DNA of 64,000 bases from assembly GCA_022711755.1 (NCBI GenBank), contig JAKLEA010000011.1, positions 62,001 to 126,000 of the forward strand. Direction: 5' to 3'. The DNA comes from Planctomycetota bacterium (lineage in GTDB: Bacteria; Planctomycetota; Brocadiia; SM23-32; JAKLEA01). The notes beneath the pieces were generated by a model. The model saw nothing but the letters and a program-made list of their open reading frames with translations. It was not told the origin of the DNA and made no database searches. Position 1 is the stretch's first letter; every line of letters begins with the position of its first letter. A program made the position numbers and the translations under genes. Shown here in pieces: positions 44,593 through 55,400 of this stretch.

Positions 44593-47205
44593 ATGCCGTC
44601 AGTCCAAGATAAAATCCATGACATGATGAATCATGGCGATGATAATTCTGTAGCCGCGCGCGCCGAACTCATAGCCCCTGCCGGCGGCATGGACGCCGCG
44701 CGCGCTGCCATGCAATATGGGGCGGACGCATTCTATCTGGGAATGAGGAGTTTCTCCGCCCGCTCCGACGCTGAAAACTTCACGGCGGAAGAATTGGATG
44801 AGATCGTCGCCTCAGCGCATTCCATGCGGCCGGGGCGGCGGGTCTATGTCGCGCTGAACACCCTCATCCTTCAGGATGAACTGCCTGAGCTTGTCGAAAT
44901 CCTCGGCGTGATATCGGACATCGGGGCTGATGCGGCGGTGATCCAGGATCTGGGGGTCTGCCGGGTTGCGCGGCGGCATTTCCCCGGCCTCAGGCTTCAT
45001 GCCAGCACTCAGCTTGCAGTTCACAACCGCGAGGGCGCGGCGCAACTGCGAGACATGGGATTCAAGCGGGTCATTCTTGCGCGAGAACTGACACTGGAGG
45101 AAATACGGGAGATATCCGCCCTGCCCGGCATCGAGACGGAGGTCTTCATCCACGGGGCGCTCTGTTACGGATACAGCGGACTCTGCCTGTTGTCTTCTCA
45201 TCTGACCGGACGCAGCGGCAACCGCGGGAAATGCGCCCACCTTTGCCGAAATCCTTACGCCGTCAAGGATGTCCGGTTCGGCGATGGGGGGCCGCCCGGA
45301 ATGAGGGGGCGCGGGCTTCCTTTTTCCATGAAAGACCTTGCTCTGCTGGAGGATGTCCGCGCAGTGGCCGGCGCGGGAGTCGCCGGGCTGAAGATCGAGG
45401 GGCGCATGAAGAACGCGCTCTACGTCGCGGCGACAACAAATTATTACCGAAAACTGCTGGACGGCGGGATAGCGCCTGATGAAAGGCCGGCGCTCGAAGA
45501 AGACATGAAGACAATTTTCAGCCGCCAGTGGACGCAACTCTACCTTAAATCCCGGCACAACAGGGATATCGCCGACAGAGATACGGCGGGGCATCGCGGC
45601 GCGCCCGTCGGAAAAGTCGCGGAGATTATCCCGTCAAAGTCGGGGAAATCGCGCCTGCGCTTCATGACATCGCGAAGGCTTGAGGTGCGCGACGGCCTTC
45701 AGATTGAATTGTCCGCCCCGCAGCCCCCCTTCGGTTTCCCGGCGGACCGGCTCCGGATATTCCAACCAGGAAAAGGCGGAAAATGGAAAAATGTATTTGA
45801 AGTCCCGCCCGGCTCGTTCGTGGAGACGGAATTACCGGAGCGCCATCCCTGGATTCCGAAGGGCGCGACGGTCTGCTGTTCCGCGTCACAAGCCGTCAAA
45901 GAAAGTTACAAACTCAAGTCGGTTCCCGCGCAAATGCGCGTAAAGAAATCTTTCTCGGTGTCCGTCACACTGTGCGCGAATCACGCTGAAGCGACGGCGT
46001 CGTTACAAGGCGATAGAGCCGCTGGGCGCGTTGAGATTACAGCTTCAATCAGCGGAAACTTCACCGCCGCCCGCGACGTCTCCATAGTCGAAACCGGCGC
46101 GCGGACAGCCTTCGAGAAACTGGGCAATACGCCATTTGTCCTCGGAGCATTTGCGATGAGCAATCCGGACGGCTTATTCGTCCCGGTTTCCGTCTTCAAC
46201 GAACTCCGCCGCGAGGCCATCAGGAAGCTTGAGGACGCAAGGCGGACTGAGCGCGAGGATTGCATGGCCAGGATCATGGAGGATGCGCTGACTGCTCCTG
46301 CAGCTCCCCGCGCGCCGGCCATGCAATCAACGCCTCAGCGCAGAAAGCCGGGAGCGTTCGGCTGGTCGCTCAAGGTTGATCGCATCAGCCTGCTTGACGC
46401 GATGCGGGCTGACGAGTTGCGCGATATGGAAGAGATCGTGATTGATATTGGCCGTGACGGACTGGACGACTTTGAGCGAGGGCTTGCCCGCCTGGCGGCG
46501 GACGCTGGTCGGGATAAAATCCGCCTGGCTTTGCCGGTCCTGACGCGGCAATGGGAATCGGATGAACTCAATCGCAAAGTCGCGAGTCTGCTGGGCGGCG
46601 GTTGGCAGAAGTGGGAGGCATCGAACCTGTCCGCATGGAAGTTTCTGGAGCGTGAGGGCGTTTCGTTATCGCGCATGGAAGAACGACCACGCCTCGATCT
46701 CTCCGCCGACTGGCCGCTTTATGTGATGAATCGCGCTGCCGCGCTGCAATTACTGGATATGGGCGTCACGCGCTTCACGCTCTCTCCGGAGGATGGGTTG
46801 CGGAATATGCGCGTGTTGCTTGGCGAGTTCGGGGCGAAGGCCGTTGTAATTATTTATCAGGACACTCCGCTTCTCATTTCAGAATCATGCCCGCGCGCCA
46901 ATCTCTCTGTCGGAAAATGCCGGGGCATTGGAAGATGCGGGTTCGAAGGCATGGAATTGTTATCCGATTTCGACCAGAGGCTGGAAACGGCAATCCGCAA
47001 CTGCCGTGTGACGATTACAGCCTGCGCCCCATATTGCCTGGCGTCGCGGTTGACAGAACTTGGCGAAGCCGGCGCTGAATCGCTGAGGGCGGATTTCATC
47101 ATCCATGATTACACCCCTTCGGAAGTCAGGCGGATATGGCAGGAACTGCGCGCGGGGAAGGCTCCTTCCGATGCAGGCGTCGGCAACTGCGATCGTGGAA
47201 TATGA
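44593..47205 (+). CDS. U32 family peptidase-like protein (RlhA/TrhP type)
   Basis: 870 residues. The U32 signature EVFIHGALCYGYSGLCLLS lies near residues 190-208, followed by RGKCAHLCRNPY and, near the C-terminus, CPRANLSVGKCRGIGRCGFEG, giving the Cys set of the Fe-S-containing members. Bacterial homologues (RlhA, TrhP) hydroxylate 23S rRNA C2501 or tRNA U34 with prephenate-dependent chemistry rather than acting as proteases. The DUF3656-like middle region and long C-terminus match the large RlhA-type form. No good ribosome-binding site is seen at ATG 44593; Met 44623 or 44626 are alternatives. Confidence 0.85.
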   Translation: MPSVQDKIHDMMNHGDDNSVAARAELIAPAGGMDAARAAMQYGADAFYLGMRSFSARSDAENFTAEELDEIVASAHSMRPGRRVYVALNTLILQDELPELVEILGVISDIGADAAVIQDLGVCRVARRHFPGLRLHASTQLAVHNREGAAQLRDMGFKRVILARELTLEEIREISALPGIETEVFIHGALCYGYSGLCLLSSHLTGRSGNRGKCAHLCRNPYAVKDVRFGDGGPPGMRGRGLPFSMKDLALLEDVRAVAGAGVAGLKIEGRMKNALYVAATTNYYRKLLDGGIAPDERPALEEDMKTIFSRQWTQLYLKSRHNRDIADRDTAGHRGAPVGKVAEIIPSKSGKSRLRFMTSRRLEVRDGLQIELSAPQPPFGFPADRLRIFQPGKGGKWKNVFEVPPGSFVETELPERHPWIPKGATVCCSASQAVKESYKLKSVPAQMRVKKSFSVSVTLCANHAEATASLQGDRAAGRVEITASISGNFTAARDVSIVETGARTAFEKLGNTPFVLGAFAMSNPDGLFVPVSVFNELRREAIRKLEDARRTEREDCMARIMEDALTAPAAPRAPAMQSTPQRRKPGAFGWSLKVDRISLLDAMRADELRDMEEIVIDIGRDGLDDFERGLARLAADAGRDKIRLALPVLTRQWESDELNRKVASLLGGGWQKWEASNLSAWKFLEREGVSLSRMEERPRLDLSADWPLYVMNRAAALQLLDMGVTRFTLSPEDGLRNMRVLLGEFGAKAVVIIYQDTPLLISESCPRANLSVGKCRGIGRCGFEGMELLSDFDQRLETAIRNCRVTITACAPYCLASRLTELGEAGAESLRADFIIHDYTPSEVRRIWQELRAGKAPSDAGVGNCDRGI

Positions 47206-47378
47206 AACAGGCGCTGAATGCCGAATATCATGATTGCGAGCCGGGCTTCCTTTGCCACTCAACCGTATGTCGTTTATAATCTACAATGTGAAATGGGGCG
47301 ATCGCTGGACCGGGGTTTGCGCCGCTTGCCGTTTGCGCTGGAACGTGGAAGTTTCTGAACAAGACCATTAGATCGGAG

Positions 47379-49235
47379 ATGACCGCCTTGAGAACAACAA
47401 TACGACTGCTGGCGGGCCTTATAGTAGCGGCGCTTTGCATGGCAGCGGAGCTTGCCGCGGCTGAACCTGATATCCAGACCGCAACACAGGATGGACAAAG
47501 ATACTCCAATGCCTTCCTGGGCATGACCTTCGACATCCCTGAAGGATGGGCGATTGCCGACGAGAAAACCCGGGCGAAACTCCTTGAACAGGCTTTCGGC
47601 CAGGTTGCGGCAACCGATCCGTTCGGGAAGATGAATGCGTCGGCGTCCAAGGCAAGGACCAAGTCGCTTCTGCTTGTGTCTGAGAAACCGATCGGAACTT
47701 ACATGCGCGGCTTTAACCCTTCGCTCATCCTCATCGCAGAAGACGTCGGAGCCTTTCCGGGAGTAGCCTCCGGCAAGACGTACCTCGAACATACCCGCAA
47801 AGGCATGACGAAGACGAACATGCCGTTCAAGTTTTCCGAGACATTCGGAGAGTTCGCCATCGGAGGGGAGATATTCGCCACGATGGACGGCAGCGCGGAA
47901 GTCCCCTTCATGGGGCGCAAGCTGGTCGTCAGGCAGAAATATCTTTCGACGGTGCGGAATGATTACGCGCTCGGTTTCATCATGTCCTACACGGACGAGT
48001 CGCACTTCAAGATGCTGATCGAGGCCTTGCGGTCGCTGGAATTCAAACCGCCGGCGAAGGGCAAGTCGGAGCAGACGCTTGACGACATGGCGAAGGATGA
48101 AGCTCCTTTCCCTGAACCGGAAAAGCCCGAACCGTCGGTCGAGCCGGATAAAACCGCGTCGCAGGAAGTCCGACAGGAGCCAGAACAGCCAGCCACAGAA
48201 CCGCAGCCGGCGTCCCTGGATGACCTGCTTGCGCTTCTCAAGTCCGATCAGACCGCGCAGAGACAAAGGGCATTGCGCCTGCTGACCGAGAATCCGCCGG
48301 ATGGGAAACGCGCTTCCGAGGCCACGCTGGCCGTGCTCCCGTGCATTGAACGCAGAGAAGAACGGGAGGATGCGTTGCGCGCCCTCGCCGCCTGGGGGAC
48401 GGCGGATTGCGTCCCGGCGTTGGCCGAATACCTCGCCGGCCGTCCGAATGACGGCACGGCAAAACTGGCCCTTGAAGCATTGGAGCGGTTGAAGGATCCC
48501 CGCAGCGCGCAGGCTCTCGCGGCCCTGCTGGAGGAGTTCTTCCAGCGCGAGAAAGCCGAGAAAGCTCTTGCCGCACTCGGCAAGAGCGCGCAGCCGGCAG
48601 TCCTGCCATATGTCAATCACCAGGACGGCGGCGTCAGGGAGTCTGCCCGCAAGCTCCTGAAGGCCTACAAGACCCCGCCGGACGAGATCGCCGCCCAGTG
48701 TCTGCTTGATTTGCAGGATGACAAGAAAGCCGAGACTGCCATCCGATTCCTTTCCGAAAGCGAGCCTTCTGCCGCCAAACGAGCAGACGTGATAAAGGCA
48801 TTGGCCCCCTTGATCCTTGACGCGCCGCATCCTAATCAGGAGGTCCGCAAGGCAATGGCAAAGTGGGCCACGCGCAAGGAATCGCCCGTTATTCTGAAAT
48901 GCGCCGTCCACGCCAATCCCGGCGTCAGGGACTGGGCGATAAATCTCCTGATTGATCTTGACGAGCCGAAGGTTATACCCATCGTGGCGGAAGGGATAAA
49001 GGATTTCTCAGGCGAGACGCGGCATTATCTCAACAGGCTCGGGACGAAGGCTGAAAAGGCGGTTTGCGAGCAGATGAACAGTCCGGAGTGGAACGTGCGC
49101 AAGAGCGTCTGCGAGGCGCTGGGCGAGATCGGCACGCGGCGAAGCCTGCCGCTGCTGAAGCGCGCGACCCAGGACGAGAGCATGCACGTGAGAAAGGCGG
49201 CGGAGGCGGCCATTGAGAAGATCATGAAGAAGTAG
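47379..49235 (+). CDS. Exported HEAT-repeat protein
   Basis: A signal peptide (TIRLLAGLIVAALCMAAELAAA) leads to a ~200-residue N-terminal domain of unknown fold (YSNAFLGMTFDIPEGWAIADE, like PsbP/DUF1795-type stress proteins), a Glu/Pro-rich linker (~235-285), then about eight HEAT/PBS-lyase repeats to the end (for example VRKSVCEALGEIGTRRSLPLLKRA). ATG 47379 abuts GGAG with no spacer; TTG 47388 would have a nine-base spacing and may be the true start. Probably a periplasmic scaffold. No operon partner. Confidence 0.82.
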   Translation: MTALRTTIRLLAGLIVAALCMAAELAAAEPDIQTATQDGQRYSNAFLGMTFDIPEGWAIADEKTRAKLLEQAFGQVAATDPFGKMNASASKARTKSLLLVSEKPIGTYMRGFNPSLILIAEDVGAFPGVASGKTYLEHTRKGMTKTNMPFKFSETFGEFAIGGEIFATMDGSAEVPFMGRKLVVRQKYLSTVRNDYALGFIMSYTDESHFKMLIEALRSLEFKPPAKGKSEQTLDDMAKDEAPFPEPEKPEPSVEPDKTASQEVRQEPEQPATEPQPASLDDLLALLKSDQTAQRQRALRLLTENPPDGKRASEATLAVLPCIERREEREDALRALAAWGTADCVPALAEYLAGRPNDGTAKLALEALERLKDPRSAQALAALLEEFFQREKAEKALAALGKSAQPAVLPYVNHQDGGVRESARKLLKAYKTPPDEIAAQCLLDLQDDKKAETAIRFLSESEPSAAKRADVIKALAPLILDAPHPNQEVRKAMAKWATRKESPVILKCAVHANPGVRDWAINLLIDLDEPKVIPIVAEGIKDFSGETRHYLNRLGTKAEKAVCEQMNSPEWNVRKSVCEALGEIGTRRSLPLLKRATQDESMHVRKAAEAAIEKIMKK

Positions 49236-49416
49236 TAACTCGCGGGAAGTTTGCATGGGAAACTCCGATACAGACGCGTGAACTATCCTGGAAAGTTGTT
49301 TATTGAATACCTTTCTGCGCGCAGATGGATAAGGAAACCACAAGCCGTGAGCGCTTCTTATCCCCCCCCCTAAAAGCATCCGCGCCCATCCGCGTTCATC
49401 TGTGGCTAAGCGAATC
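49236..49416. other. Intergenic region between convergent genes
   Basis: Contains a C9 run at 49362-49370 and then GCGCCCATCCGCGTTCATCT-like sequence of the type dispersed in many bacterial genomes. No gene. Confidence 0.5.
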
Positions 49417-52400
49417 CTACGTTATCTTGTTTCCGACGTAGACGCGGGCCATGAGCTGGTCGAAGGAGTTGATGACCCCGTCGCCGTTGATGTCGCGCCG
49501 GGCATTGGCGGCGGTTACCGCCTGGCCGACAAATGCGCGGATGTTCAACAGGTCGAAACTGTTGACCTGTCCGTCGCCATTGGCGTCCCCGCGAAGGGCT
49601 TTGACGGTTATCTGAGAAATGCCGGAGGCGGAGTTGCCCGCAAGGTCTTCCACCGCGCTGCCTAGTGTTACCGTGTATGTGTCAATGTCCGGAAGCGCGG
49701 CGGAGAGGCCGATTGTTATCTTGTTGCCCGCGACTACGGCGCTGGTGATAAGGGAACTCTGGTCGCCGTGCGACACGCCGACGATGCTCAGGTCGGAAAC
49801 GCTCACGCTGCCGGGGTTCATCGCCTCGTCCATGTTGATGACGAGTTTCTTGATGCCCTGATAGCGCGACTCGACGTAGCCGTTGGCGATTGTCGTGACA
49901 AGTTCACCAACCCCGCCGCCGTGCGTTGCAGCAATCTGCCAGCCGTCCGTCGCGGCGACCTCCGGGCTGACGGTGTCAATGGTGGTCGGGTCGCTGTCGG
50001 TGGCAATGTGCCCGGCCACATCGGTGAAGGTCACGTTCATGGGATAAACGCCGTCCGCCAACGGGCCGGTTTCCGCAAAGAGGATCCCGATGCTGTCGAC
50101 GCCGGTAAGCACGTCAATCCTGCCGTCGCCGTTGAGATCGCCTGTGGATAAGAAGAAGTGGCTGCCGGCGGGGTAGGCCTCGGGCGGATCGAACGTTCCG
50201 TCGCCGTTGCCTCGCATGAGGAATATCATCGAGGCCGGGTGCGACGACGAAATCGGGGACTCCGAAGCAAGAAGGTCCGTATCGCCGTCGCCGTCAACGT
50301 CGGCGCCCGTAACATCAATGACCTCACTACACAGAGATGTTTCGGGCTGAAACGTCCCATCGCCGTTCCCCAATAGCACGTAGAGTTGCTGACCTGCCGT
50401 TGCAAGGTCAAGGATTCCGTCCCCGTTGAAGTCAGAGGCATAGCAACCGAAGCCAACGGCGGATGGCATGGAATATGTGAGGGCCGTCTGGAATGTTCTG
50501 TCGCCATTGCCGCGCAGCAAGGAGATGCTCATCCCGATGAAATTGCAGGATACTATGTCGGAATTGCCGTCGTTATCGAAATCGCCGGCAACAACCCCTG
50601 TAGGCGCCATGCCGACTGTGAGCGACAATCGCGGTTGAAATGTGCCGTCTCCATTCCCGAAAAGAACTGAGACTGTGGTTCCATCAAATTCGTAACCCGT
50701 ATTCGCCACGACAATATCCTGATTGCCGTCGCCATCGAGATCATCACTACATAGCCCGATGGGACAACTGGCAACGGCGCTGGTTTGACATGTCTGGAAT
50801 GAACCGTCGCCGTTGCCCAAGACGACCGAGACAGTATTGTAGTCGTAATCAGTCGCCGCGAGGTCCGGCAGCGCGTCGTTATTAAGATCTGCGCAGAGAA
50901 TTCCATAGGACAATCCCACAGTTATAGGGAACTGAGTCGGCGCATCGAACGAGCCGTCGCCGTTGCCCAGAAGAACCATTGCGGCGCCATTATCTGAGTT
51001 GACTCCGGCCAGGTCGAGAATGCCGTCCATGTTCAGGTCAACGGCAACAATCTCGGCGTATGTGCCATTCATGGGAATCCGTGTATTCGTGCGGAGATCG
51101 GGCGTTCCTTCGCTCAGAAGCACGGCGATTTCATCGCTGTCGCCCGCACAAGCGACAGCCAGGTCTACATGCGAATCGCCGTCGAGGTCTCCGGCATACA
51201 GTCCGGTCGGAGCGGCCCCGGCCCCCAACGTTTCGGTGGCGGCAAGCGTTCCGTCCCCGTTTCCAGTCAGAAGCGAGAGGCTTGACGCGCTTCGGTCGCT
51301 GACCACGACATCCGGCAGTCCGTCGCCATTTAGATCGCTTATTACAAGTCCGAGCGGGCGGTCGCCAGCGGGGTAATCCGTCTTGGCCTGGAAAGTTCCA
51401 TTTCCATTGTTCAGGAGGACGGAAACCGAATCGCCCGTTGAATTGGCGGAGACCAGGTCGGTGTCCGAATCCCCGTCAAGATCGGCTCCGCGTACCCACC
51501 TCGGCAGCAGGCCGGTCGAGTATGTCTGTTGAGTCTGGAAGGTTCCATCGCCGTTACCGAACAACACCGACAGGTTGCTGCTGTAGCTGTTTGCCGTGAC
51601 AATGTCGGCGACCGAGTCCCCGTTGAGATCCGTGCTGAAGACGCAGTATGGCTCGTCCCCTACGGCGAAAGGCTGCGCCGTCTGGAACGTCCCGTCTCCG
51701 TTGCCGCGAAGGACGGCAACCTGATCGCCGAAAAAGTTTGTCCCGGCGATATCGAGATTGCCGTCGGCGTTGAAATCATTGAGAAAAACGTCACCGGCCT
51801 CGCTGCCGCCGATCGTGTAGGATTGGTAGGGTTGAAGCGTTCCGTCTCCATTGCCGAGAAAAACGCAGGCTCTGGCCTGCGACGAGACGTATGCTCCAAC
51901 CACAACGTCCACCTTTCCATCGCCGTTGACGTCTCCGACGGACACTCCGTTCGGTGAACTGCCTGCCGCGTAGGCCGCGCGCGGTGCAAAAGTCCCGTCA
52001 CCAATAGCGAGAAATACGGATATCTGATTGCTGCCGTAGTCGGTTGAGACAAGGTCCAGCCAACCGTCGCCGTTGAGGTCCGTGCCTTCGACTTTTTCGG
52101 GGTTCGAACCGGCCAGGTAGCTGTCGTAGGTAATAAACCTCTCACCGTCGCCCACCGTGCCGACTTCGTAGGTCCCGGCAGAGCCGACAGCCACGGTCCG
52201 GTCAACAATCCCATCCCCGTCATAATCAATGCGTATCGTCCCGGCTTCGCTGACAGTTATGTTAAAAGTCGGGGTATTGTCATTTGTTATGTTGTCTGCG
52301 TTCGACGCGCCGCTGTCGCTTTCCGCCTGAAGGTCAATCGTGACGACAGGGGCAATCGTGTCAACCATGAACGCGCGGACCTCGTCGCTTCCGCCTTTGA

Positions 52401-55400
52401 GAAGATTGCCCGCAAGATCTTTAACGGACGAATGGCCGTCAATCGTCAACTGGTAGCTCTCATCGCCAAGAACGGGATTGAGAGTAAGCGTGACTGTGAA
52501 AGGCTTGGCCCCGCCGCCGTCTGCATAGACGATGCTTTGTATGCGGGAATTCAAACTAATCTCGTTCCCGTCGCCGAATGTGCCGTCCCCGCCACTGGCG
52601 ATCAGATCGTAATTGGCGGAGTCCTGCGCCGTCGCAACGTCCAGCGCCTCATCGAACGTCGCCACAATCTGCGCGACCAAAATCGGAATCCCGCCCTGCG
52701 GAGTCATAGCGACGACCACCGGCGGAACCGTGTCAATCGTCGTCGGATCACTGTCGGCGGCCACGCCGCTTGCCGCGTCGGTGAACGTGATGTTTACGCC
52801 ATATGCTCCATCCTCCAACGGTCGCTGTGCGGCATGGAATACGGACATCCGGTCGCTGTTGAAATTCACAGCGGCAATGTCATCAGCGCGATCTCCGTTG
52901 AAGTCGGCAATAATCACGTCCTGCGTTGACGAACCTGAGGCATATGCGACGGCAGTCTCGAAGGAGCCGTCCCCCTTATTGATGCATACGGATACATTAC
53001 CTGAATTCTGATTTGATGTCGCCAGGTCCGGATAGCCGTCGTTATTGATATCCCCGGCTTGGATTCTTGACGGCGCGTCGCCGATCGCGTATTTCACTTG
53101 ATCCGCAAAAGTCCCGTCTCCATTCCCGATAAAGACCGATAATTTATCCTCGTTGTATGCGGTTGCGGCGATGTCTATCTTTCCATCACCATTGATGTCC
53201 GCCGCCACTGAACTGCACGGATAGTCGCCAGCCGCGTATACAAGACGCGATTGAAACGTCCCGTTGCCGTTGCCGAGATGAACTGAGAGCGTGTCGTCGT
53301 CTCGACTGGTGGCAAATATGTCAAGAAAGCCGTCGCCGTTCAGATCAACCGGATTTGTGCCAATTACCGCCCTTGTTCCTGCAAGATAACTCTGAGGGGA
53401 TTGGAAAGTTCCGTCGCCGTTTCCCTTTAGGATCAGGATGTAGCTGTAGCTGTCGCAAGTAAGCGCCAGGTCGGTAATTCCGTCTCTGTTGAAGTCCGCC
53501 GAAGCCAGGTCAAGCGGCCGGGACTGGACAGCAAATGACTGACGCGCCTGGAACGTGCCGTTTCCGTTCCCCCGAAGGATCGAAATCGTATTGGCGTTGT
53601 AGTTGACAAACGCCAGGTCGGCGTTGGCATCGCCGTTGAAATCGCTGATTGTGCCGTCATACGGTGTATCGCCTGCGGAATAGGTCACGTGGGATTTGAA
53701 CGTCCCGTCGCCGTTGCCGATGTAGACTGAGGCGTTGTCTGAATTCCAGTTGTTCGCCACAAGGTCCAATACGCCGTCTTCGTTCAAATCAGCGAACGCC
53801 AAACGCCTGGGGCCGTCGCCTGATACGTAATCCTGCTTCGCAAGCAGGGCGCCGTTCGGGAGTTCCGCCGTAAACTCATATGTCCCCGCTGCGGACGCTT
53901 CCAGCAGATCATCCGTCGTCCCATTACCGTCCCAGTCAATCTCAATCGTCCCGGCTCTGTTGACCGTAACGTCAAACGTCGGTGTGCTGTCATTCGTTAT
54001 GTTGTCTGAATTCGACGCTCCGCTGTCGCTGGCGGCCTGAAGGTCAATCGAGACCGTCGGAACGTTCGTGTTAACGATAAACGCGCGAACCTCATCGTCG
54101 CCGCCGTTGAGCGAATTTCCTGCAATGTCCTTGACTGACGTATCGCCGTCAATCGTCAACTGGTAACTCTCGTCGCCAAGAACGGGATTGAGAGTAAGCG
54201 TGACTGTGAAAGGCCCGGCCCCGCCGCCGTCGCTGTAGATGATGCTCTGTATGCTCGAATTGAGCAGAATCTCGTCTCCGTCGCCGAAGCTGCCGTCAGC
54301 GCCGCTGGCGGTCAGATCGTAATTCGCAGCGTCCTGCGCCGTTGCTACGTCCAGCGCTTCATCGAAGGCGGCCACGATCCGGTCAATCGCCGTATTCGTT
54401 ACTGAAGCCGGGACCATGCCTGACACCTGCGGTCCGGCGGTGTCAATCGTTGTCGGATCGCTGTCAGTGGCAACCGATTCGTACAAGTCTGTAAAGCTAA
54501 CCTCAGCCGGATGGACGCCGTCAGCGAGGGATCCGGACGTGTTCAACAAAACCGCGAGCGGCGCTTCAAACGACGGGCAGACGACATCGGGCGTGCCATC
54601 ATTGTTGAAATCCCCCACCATGGCGTTATTCGGCCGCCCCGCCAACGTATAGCTATCCGCCGCGCCGAAGGTTCCATCACCGTTGGAGAAGAGTACGCTG
54701 AACAGGTAATCCTCCGTATTGGGGGCGACGATATCTAGGTTCCCGTCCGCGTTCATATCAACCACTGCCAATCCACGCGAGAAGGAAGGGACCGGATACG
54801 TCTGCGCGACCTGGAAAGTTCCGTCGCCATTCCCAAGAACGACTGATAATGGGTTTTGGCCAACAACCATATCCGCCGCACCGTCACCGTTGAGGTCAGC
54901 ACTTTCCAGACAATAAGGATACATTCCGACGATGCAGGTCGTGCCGGGTGTGAATGTGCCGTCGCCATCGTTAATAAGGATTGCGACTTGATTCGTGATG
55001 TCCATTACGGCGGTTATCGCCGCGGCGATATCGTCCCAGCCGTCGCCGTTGAAATCAGCCACGGCCAGTCCCATCGGCCCCTCAACCATCGGATATGACG
55101 TGTAAGGTTGGAGAGTTCCATCGCCGTTACCGAGCAAGACGCAAACGGACCAGTCGTTCCAGCAGGTTGTGACAACGTCAAGATTGCCATCCCTGTTGAA
55201 ATCCGCCATCTCGATGCCGCTGGATCCCGTGTCGCAGGGATATTGTGTCTCCGCCTGCATTGTCCCGTCCCCGTTGCCTAGCAGGACCGAGACTGACATG
55301 CGAAGCATATAGTTGCTTATCACCAGATCCACGATGGCGTCATTGTTGATATCCCCCGCGGTCGCCTCCCAGGCCGGGTCGTGAACAATCGGCCCGCCGA

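Noticed and set aside
47274..48911. 545-codon minus-strand open frame
   Set aside because: Antisense shadow of the HEAT-repeat gene; Arg-rich, no ribosome-binding site, no family.
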